Shown: positions 59,893 to 64,000 of the stretch, one piece after another
Layout: every line of letters begins with the position of its first letter
Numbering within the stretch: position 1 is the first letter of the stretch
Assembly: GCF_034274695.1 (NCBI RefSeq)
Contig: NZ_CP128362.1
Location: 6,388,501 to 6,452,500, forward strand
DNA from: Chitinophaga sp. LS1
GTDB lineage: Bacteria; Bacteroidota; Bacteroidia; Chitinophagales; Chitinophagaceae
Length of the DNA: 64,000 nucleotides
Direction: 5' to 3'
Notes under the pieces: model-generated
The model's database searches: none
Told to the model about the DNA's origin: nothing
The model's input: the letters and a program-made list of their open reading frames with translations, nothing else
Program-made: the position numbers and the translations under genes

Positions 59893-60096
59893 TAGCAGGG
59901 AGAGTGATTCTGGGTTGGACAGTCACAGAGTGAGATGTTGTATAAAACGCTGAAAGTATTAGGAAGACCGATGGAGTATATACAGCAACCGGGCGCGAGT
60001 CATAAGTTGGTAAGGAATAGTGATGGACGACAGCGGATAGATCAGTTGTTAAGGACGTATTAATTTTTTGAAAGGTATTTGAGCACACCATTGTAG
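59893..60096 (+). pseudogene. 3' remnant of an S9 (prolyl oligopeptidase-type) peptidase gene
   Basis: From about 59911 the translation reads WVGQSQSEMLYKTLKVLGRP, then MEYIQQPGASHKL and DGRQRIDQLLRTY, which is the C-terminal end of S9 peptidases including the catalytic-histidine region (GASHKL). The expected next residue Glu is replaced by TAA at 60061, after which the frame continues FFERYLSTPL as in intact proteins. Upstream, a stop at 59905 and an apparent frameshift cut it off, and the rest of the gene is gone. An intrinsic terminator still follows. Confidence 0.65.
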
Positions 60097-60109
60097 GTGT
60101 GCTTTTTTT
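60082..60109 (+). terminator. intrinsic terminator after the S9 peptidase remnant
   Basis: AGCACACC pairs perfectly with GGTGTGCT around ATTGTA, followed directly by a run of T. It overlaps the last codons of the remnant and lies 16 nt before the SUKH gene. Confidence 0.85.
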
Positions 60110-60124
60110 GTTATTTTAGGTGAT

Positions 60125-60532
60125 ATGAAGAATTCTATTTCGGCTGTTATTGAACGAATGATAAAAGATTGCTCCATTAAACTGGTACCTGCCAAAATGG
60201 GTGAAGTAGCGCAATTTGAGTTTATAACAGGGTTTCAGTTGCCTGATGAGATGAGAACGTTTTATAGTTTGTATAGTGAGATGGAAGAGGAAAATGAAAT
60301 GTTCAGGATATTGCCATTAAAAGAGATCATTGAGAATGGACAGCTAAAAAGCGACTATATTGAATTTGCAGAATACATGATTTATTCAGACACATGGGCG
60401 GTTACGATCAATGGAGAAGATCGGAACGATTATTTTATTGAAGGTTATAAATGGCGGGAGAATTCATTTGCGGATTTTTTAGTTCGATACCTGAACGGCG
60501 GTGTTGATAAAGGATTGTATAATTTGTATTAA
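60125..60532 (+). CDS. SMI1/KNR4 (SUKH) family protein
   Basis: 135 residues. The pattern of a short N-terminal helix, then TGFQLPDEMRTFYSLYSEM, ILPLKEIIENG and a late YFIEGYKWRENSFADFLVRYL, is that of the SUKH superfamily. Many bacterial SUKH proteins are immunity proteins against contact-dependent or polymorphic toxins, but no toxin gene is visible here. It converges on a second SUKH-like gene, with 5 nt between the stops. Immunity is a family-based guess. Confidence 0.72.
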   Translation: MKNSISAVIERMIKDCSIKLVPAKMGEVAQFEFITGFQLPDEMRTFYSLYSEMEEENEMFRILPLKEIIENGQLKSDYIEFAEYMIYSDTWAVTINGEDRNDYFIEGYKWRENSFADFLVRYLNGGVDKGLYNLY

Positions 60533-60537
60533 AATAA

Positions 60538-61197
60538 TCACAATTCCTCATCCTCCAAAGAAATATAACTCCACTCAATATCCAACTGGTCAAGCATTTT
60601 ATCAAACCGCCCCCCATCATTTGTACCAATAAACGCACCCGTACAATTTCCCTCCTTATCAAAAGACAAACTCACCATTTCTTCATAATCAAGTGTAAAC
60701 ACTCTTTGTGTCGCATGAGAGATCTCCTTTAATTCTACATAAGTATTTTGTACATAAGCAACCGTTTCCGGCGGCACCATTTCAAATGAATTTGCATTGA
60801 ATTCCAGCCCTCCTAATACGCCATTATACACTGCCATCAATAATAAAAACCCATCTGTAGTAGCACATTCCTGGTGCCAGTCAGGATTCATTTCATCACC
60901 AGAATAATTCCCATATACAGGAGGATTGGGCAATGCGAGGTCTGATTGTTTTATTCCCCAAAATACCACCCCCTGATTCTCTTCATAAAAGATCAGGTAC
61001 TCATCCTGCGAAAACCCTATCTGATCAGGCTTCAATAATCTATTATGAGAATAGTTGACAGCGTCATGCTTCCCTAATGTGAGATAATACTCTTTTAATA
61101 CCAATGGCAATGGCTGCTCTATTTCTCCCACTTCAAAACCAAATCGCTCCTGCTTTTCAATACCATATAAATGCCTGATTTGCTCGAAATATGTCAT
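60538..61197 (-). CDS. SUKH-like protein of unknown function
   Basis: 219 residues. IEQPLPLVLKEYYLTLGKHD, followed by LLKPDQIGFSQDEYLIFYEENQG and VVFWGIKQSDL, resembles the SMI1/KNR4 (SUKH) core in its larger variant. The C-terminal half has GNYSGDEMNPDWHQECATT and an acidic end (SLEDEEL). It is probably an immunity-type protein too, though it could be a cytosolic protein of other use. Cytoplasmic; no signal peptide. It converges on the SUKH gene at 60125. Confidence 0.6.
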   Translation of the reverse strand: MTYFEQIRHLYGIEKQERFGFEVGEIEQPLPLVLKEYYLTLGKHDAVNYSHNRLLKPDQIGFSQDEYLIFYEENQGVVFWGIKQSDLALPNPPVYGNYSGDEMNPDWHQECATTDGFLLLMAVYNGVLGGLEFNANSFEMVPPETVAYVQNTYVELKEISHATQRVFTLDYEEMVSLSFDKEGNCTGAFIGTNDGGRFDKMLDQLDIEWSYISLEDEEL

Positions 61198-61224
61198 AGC
61201 CGATCTTTGCTTTAATGCTGCTAA

Positions 61225-61488
61225 TATCCTAATTTTTTAGGGGATGAGGTCGAAATTCAATCTAATCGCAATAAACATAGTAAACTGGGAGATGTGCTCA
61301 GCAATGTCGCGGAGATTCAGATTGAAGCCCTGATTCTGGGGCATTTTTCATCACGATATTCGAATGAACAGATTGATGAAAGTATACGGGAATTATGTAA
61401 AAAGTTTAACATCCAGATACCTGTTTATAGGGTACTACCGGGTCAGACAGTCTTCGATATTTTATCCATGCTATCATTACTCGTCTGA
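61225..61488 (+). pseudogene. 3' remnant of a metallo-beta-lactamase-fold hydrolase gene (RNase Z-like end)
   Basis: The frame opens after a stop at 61222 with YPNFLGDEVEIQSNRNKHSK and continues to ALILGHFSSRYSNEQIDESI and YRVLPGQTVFDIL. The LILGHFSSRY motif is the C-terminal signature of RNase Z-type MBL-fold proteins. It has no start of its own except a GTG at 61294, and the metal-binding N-terminal part is absent. Its 3' end runs into a 35-bp triplication. It looks like a truncated, non-functional end. Confidence 0.6.
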
Positions 61489-61566
61489 CAATTATCTTAT
61501 TCATACCATCATTAATCATCTAACATTCATCTTATCCATGCAATCATTGCTCCTCTGACCTAAACA
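61462..61566. repeat. three tandem 35-bp repeats
   Basis: Units at 61462, 61497 and 61532 begin TTATCCATGCTATCATTACT, TTATTCATACCATCATTAAT and TTATCCATGCAATCATTGCT. The first covers the end of the MBL-fold remnant. The third contains the stop codon of the lipoprotein gene on the other strand. Confidence 0.8.
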
Positions 61567-62962
61567 CAGCTCTAATATACGCAGGGCAAGCAGTCGCTTC
61601 TTTTTGAAAATCGTTTAATTTCGCTATCCTGTCACTAGCATTAGGTTGCCAGTTGCAGTAGCTATAATACACCATACTAAACAGACACTGATTAAAAGGA
61701 TCCAGGTTTTTATCCTTTATCATTTTCTTCACCTGCTTTTCAAATTCACCCGCCTTTGCTGATTCTGTAAATGCACGGCCAATACGGCCTAAACTACCAT
61801 AATAATGCTTATCAGGGATATCTGTCGCCCGAAAAATGGAACCTAGCAATAACTGTTGAGCAGGAATATCCAGCACTTCCAACTCACGAAGATATGTACC
61901 ACGCCCTGCCTGTGCGTAACTACCATCCGTATTCCGGTAAAAACGATCATTCATGATATCCAGGTGTGCCCTGATAAAGACAGGCCATTGGTGTGCCTTA
62001 GAAGCCATGACTGCAATATTTCGTGCATGCTCAATGGGTGCTTTATCCTGACTACATTGTCCCACTACTATTCGGGAGCGCATCAACAGCAAAACCGTAT
62101 CCCTAGAATAAATTCCGCTCGCCACTTCTTCCAGTCCGTCTCCTCCATTGCCACTATCCAGTGCACTTTTCACCGCATCATCCATCCATTTCCGGACCTG
62201 TCTGTTAATGTCATATTCATCATGAATAAATTGCAGGTCAGCACCATCCAGGTAGTACCAGTTCTTTTCCCCATTATGTTTTTGCTTACGCACATATTCT
62301 TTGATACTATTAAATGCCTGGTTATTGTCATCTTTACCGTATTTTTGAGCTACCATGACAGCCGTACCCGTATCCACCATACAATCCACGTATTGGATCA
62401 TCTTTGCATATTCCTTTGGAAGTAATAGGCTCGTAAATGGTTTATCCAGCAAGATGGCTGTTATATAATATTGGGTGGTATCCTCGTAAGAAGATCCACC
62501 GGGAATACAGATCCATTTGCCTGTTGGCTGCACGTCCAGCTCATCGCTTTCAAATCCATTCGCATTGCCATAAATCAACGTAGTGTGCATTTTCCCCTCC
62601 GTCTTATCATATTCAGTAGCATAAGCAACAACGATATTCGAAGTATCTTTCACTTCAACCTCCGGAAATTCTTTCAGCAGGTCCTTCAGAGAAATAGCAT
62701 TATTCAATCTCTTTTCTATGAGAGAATGTTGCTTTTCTTTGACAACTAAATTGTAACATAGCCCATGGCTCTGCGGCAGGGAATGATATTGTGGATGAGG
62801 AACACATTGCAGGTAACGGAGGTTCAGCGAGTCAGCTGTTATCTTCAGTTCCTGCATATCGGCGGGTTGATACAACAGCCCATCATACTTATTAGATTTG
62901 GTATGCTGGCAAGCTACAATTAAAGGCATAGAAAGGATCAGGGATATTATCCATCTTCTCAT
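61544..62962 (-). CDS. large lipoprotein of unknown function
   Basis: About 472 residues from MRRWIISLILSMPLIVACQH, a lipoprotein signal; the longer frame to 63022 adds a tail without signal character. The mature part is mostly alpha-helical and charged in its second half (KYGKDDNNQAFNSIKEYVRKQ, REWMDD-like RQVRKWMDDAVKSALDSG), with several cysteines. I recognise no family. The last codons (RSEEQ) lie inside the 35-bp repeat. It is divergent from the alpha/beta hydrolase gene. Confidence 0.65.
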   Translation of the reverse strand: MRRWIISLILSMPLIVACQHTKSNKYDGLLYQPADMQELKITADSLNLRYLQCVPHPQYHSLPQSHGLCYNLVVKEKQHSLIEKRLNNAISLKDLLKEFPEVEVKDTSNIVVAYATEYDKTEGKMHTTLIYGNANGFESDELDVQPTGKWICIPGGSSYEDTTQYYITAILLDKPFTSLLLPKEYAKMIQYVDCMVDTGTAVMVAQKYGKDDNNQAFNSIKEYVRKQKHNGEKNWYYLDGADLQFIHDEYDINRQVRKWMDDAVKSALDSGNGGDGLEEVASGIYSRDTVLLLMRSRIVVGQCSQDKAPIEHARNIAVMASKAHQWPVFIRAHLDIMNDRFYRNTDGSYAQAGRGTYLRELEVLDIPAQQLLLGSIFRATDIPDKHYYGSLGRIGRAFTESAKAGEFEKQVKKMIKDKNLDPFNQCLFSMVYYSYCNWQPNASDRIAKLNDFQKEATACPAYIRAVFRSEEQ

Positions 62963-63022
62963 AAGAGATACATTTTCTAATAGGATGCAGAAGTTAAGAA
63001 AATCCATAAAGCGGGATATCAT

Positions 63023-63030
63023 TATCTTTG
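63023..63030 (+). promoter_or_regulatory. promoter -7 element for the hydrolase gene (TATCTTTG)
   Basis: An exact TAnnTTTG match ends 4 nt before the ATG at 63035, which implies a leaderless or nearly leaderless transcript. Confidence 0.5.
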
Positions 63031-63034
63031 TTCC

Positions 63035-63694
63035 ATGCTGGAAATAAAATCATTATCACTAACTATATCTGCGGCGCCCGGAGCCGTTTCTGCTATCTGC
63101 ACCCTGCCGGAAAAGCCTATATGTATCCTGACACTAGCACATGGCGCAGGTGCAGACATGCACCACTCTTTTATGGAAGCACTGGCCACTTCACTGGCAG
63201 ATGCGGGCATTGCCACCCTCCGATTCAATTTCCCTTTTACAGAACAAAAAAAGAAACGCCCTGACTCCCCTGCCGTCGCTCAGCAAGCGATAACCGCCGC
63301 TATCGATAAAGCGAAAGAATTGTACCCTGCCCTCCCTCTATTTGTAGCAGGCAAATCATTTGGCGGCCGTATGTCATCCCAATATCTTTCTGTGAACCAC
63401 AGAAAGGATGTAACCGGCCTGATCTTCTACGGGTTCCCCCTGCATGCCGCAGGCAAACCATCTATAGACAGGGCGGAACATTTAAAAGAAGTAAAAGTAC
63501 CGATGCTGTTCCTGCAGGGCACAAAAGATACCCTGGCTACCTGGGATCTGATTGAAACAGTATGCAAGTCTTTAAAGAAAGCCACCCTAGTAAAACTGGA
63601 AGGCGCGGATCACTCTTTTAAAGCCGGTAAGCGTAAGGATATGATACCCTTGCTCACGACTGCTACAAAAGATTGGGTGAAAAAGAAAATATAA
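63035..63694 (+). CDS. alpha/beta hydrolase, KANL3/Tex30-like
   Basis: 219 residues, the normal size for the bacterial KANL3/Tex30-like (dienelactone-hydrolase-related) branch. LTLAHGAGADMHHSFM is the oxyanion-side motif. The nucleophile elbow is GKSFGGRM with Ser108. The acid is probably Asp165 in QGTKDTLA and the base His193 in EGADHSFK, so the catalytic triad is complete. There is no signal peptide, so it is cytoplasmic. The substrate is unknown; esters of small molecules are likely. Its promoter overlaps the 5' region of the divergent lipoprotein gene. Confidence 0.85.
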   Translation: MLEIKSLSLTISAAPGAVSAICTLPEKPICILTLAHGAGADMHHSFMEALATSLADAGIATLRFNFPFTEQKKKRPDSPAVAQQAITAAIDKAKELYPALPLFVAGKSFGGRMSSQYLSVNHRKDVTGLIFYGFPLHAAGKPSIDRAEHLKEVKVPMLFLQGTKDTLATWDLIETVCKSLKKATLVKLEGADHSFKAGKRKDMIPLLTTATKDWVKKKI

Positions 63695-63847
63695 TGGTCC
63701 CTCCTCTCTTCAAAATAAAGATCTCCCGGGCATTTTTGTCCTGAACCATCAACCGCTCCCCTGCGTTAAAGCATTTTATATTCTGCTCAGCCGAACTTTC
63801 CGCAAATGACAAGAAATATGTATTTGTTCTAAGCATTTTCTTTAGTT

Positions 63848-63861
63848 GGGACAAATGTCCC
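63848..63861. promoter_or_regulatory. candidate operator (GGGACA-aa-TGTCCC)
   Basis: A perfect 6-bp inverted repeat with 2-bp spacer, 21 bp upstream of the -7 element at 63883. Its position fits an operator for the HAD-family gene. The regulator is unknown. Confidence 0.35.
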
Positions 63862-63882
63862 GGTTTTGCACAAAATAGATAA

Positions 63883-63890
63883 TAGTTTTG
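63883..63890 (+). promoter_or_regulatory. promoter -7 element for the HAD gene (TAGTTTTG)
   Basis: An exact TAnnTTTG match with the start codon 25 nt downstream, giving a short normal leader. Confidence 0.5.
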
Positions 63891-63915
63891 CCATCCGATT
63901 ATAATTAAAGAAATT

Positions 63916-64000
63916 ATGCATAACAATATTAAAGTCATCGCATTTGATGCAGACGACACTTTGTGGGTAAATGAAACCTACTTCCGGGAAGCGGAAGATC
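63916..64000 (+). CDS. HAD-family hydrolase, N-terminal part (3' end outside window)
   Basis: Only the first 28 codons are present. MHNNIKVIAFDADDTLW carries haloacid dehalogenase motif I (DxDxT/V) with nucleophile Asp11 and acid/base Asp13. The following NETYFREAED is typical of YjjG/phosphoglycolate-phosphatase-like members. Probably a small-molecule phosphatase; the rest of the gene is needed to say more. Confidence 0.8.
   Translation, partial: MHNNIKVIAFDADDTLWVNETYFREAED

Noticed and set aside
63663..63959. 98-codon minus-strand frame between hydrolase and HAD genes
   Set aside because: It overlaps the 3' end of one gene and the promoter and 5' end of the other, starts inside the HAD coding region, and resembles no family I know.

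Overview
The window looks like a chromosome segment of a Bacteroidota bacterium, most likely a Chitinophaga-like member of the Chitinophagaceae. The signs are type IX secretion (T9SS) C-terminal sorting domains of both type A and type B, a PorP/SprF-family partner, FtsX-type permeases of the Bacteroidota kind, many lipoproteins, a secreted sulfatase and glycoside hydrolases. The Bacteroidota promoter -7 element TAnnTTTG also recurs just upstream of genes. No replication, ribosomal or phage structural operon is present, and there is no CRISPR array.

Left part (1-16129): the 3' end of a Gfo/Idh/MocA oxidoreductase; a GNAT acetyltransferase behind a structured leader; a divergent MFS exporter/LysR regulator pair; an outer-membrane beta-barrel protein; a possible small RNA; a secreted sulfatase; an FtsX-type permease; a small membrane protein; a protein with three phage-tail-collar-like units; a likely operon of lipoprotein, membrane protein, histidine kinase and NarL-type response regulator; and a ketopantoate-reductase-like gene.

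Middle (16130-33848): three tRNA-like sequences in an exact 79-nt period with glycine-type anticodon loops face an operon read leftwards. In transcription order the operon is a 5265-residue cell-surface adhesin (41 tandem 91-residue cadherin-like units, type B T9SS domain), a PorP/SprF-family protein overlapping it by ATGA, and an 80-residue peptide with a Cys/Gly-rich tail. This is the classic arrangement of a type B T9SS cargo with its outer-membrane partner, plus an unexplained small peptide.

Right part (33849-64000): an AlkB-family dioxygenase; a secreted GH64 beta-1,3-glucanase with crystallin, CBM6 and type A T9SS domains; a methyltransferase; a small secreted protein; a second giant adhesin of about 5269 residues built of Cys-containing Ig-like domains amplified as four 1.8-kb super-repeats; a large DUF4450/six-hairpin glycosidase-like protein; several lipoproteins; two convergent SUKH (SMI1/KNR4) genes; an alpha/beta hydrolase; and the start of a HAD phosphatase. 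The stretch 59470-61570 looks like a decay zone. It holds remnants of an S9 peptidase and a metallo-beta-lactamase-fold protein, an 11-bp-unit hairpin repeat, degenerate ~47-bp repeats and a 35-bp triplication.

All calls come from reading the sequence and translations. No database search or folding program was run, so family names are recognition-based and RNA structures were paired by eye.
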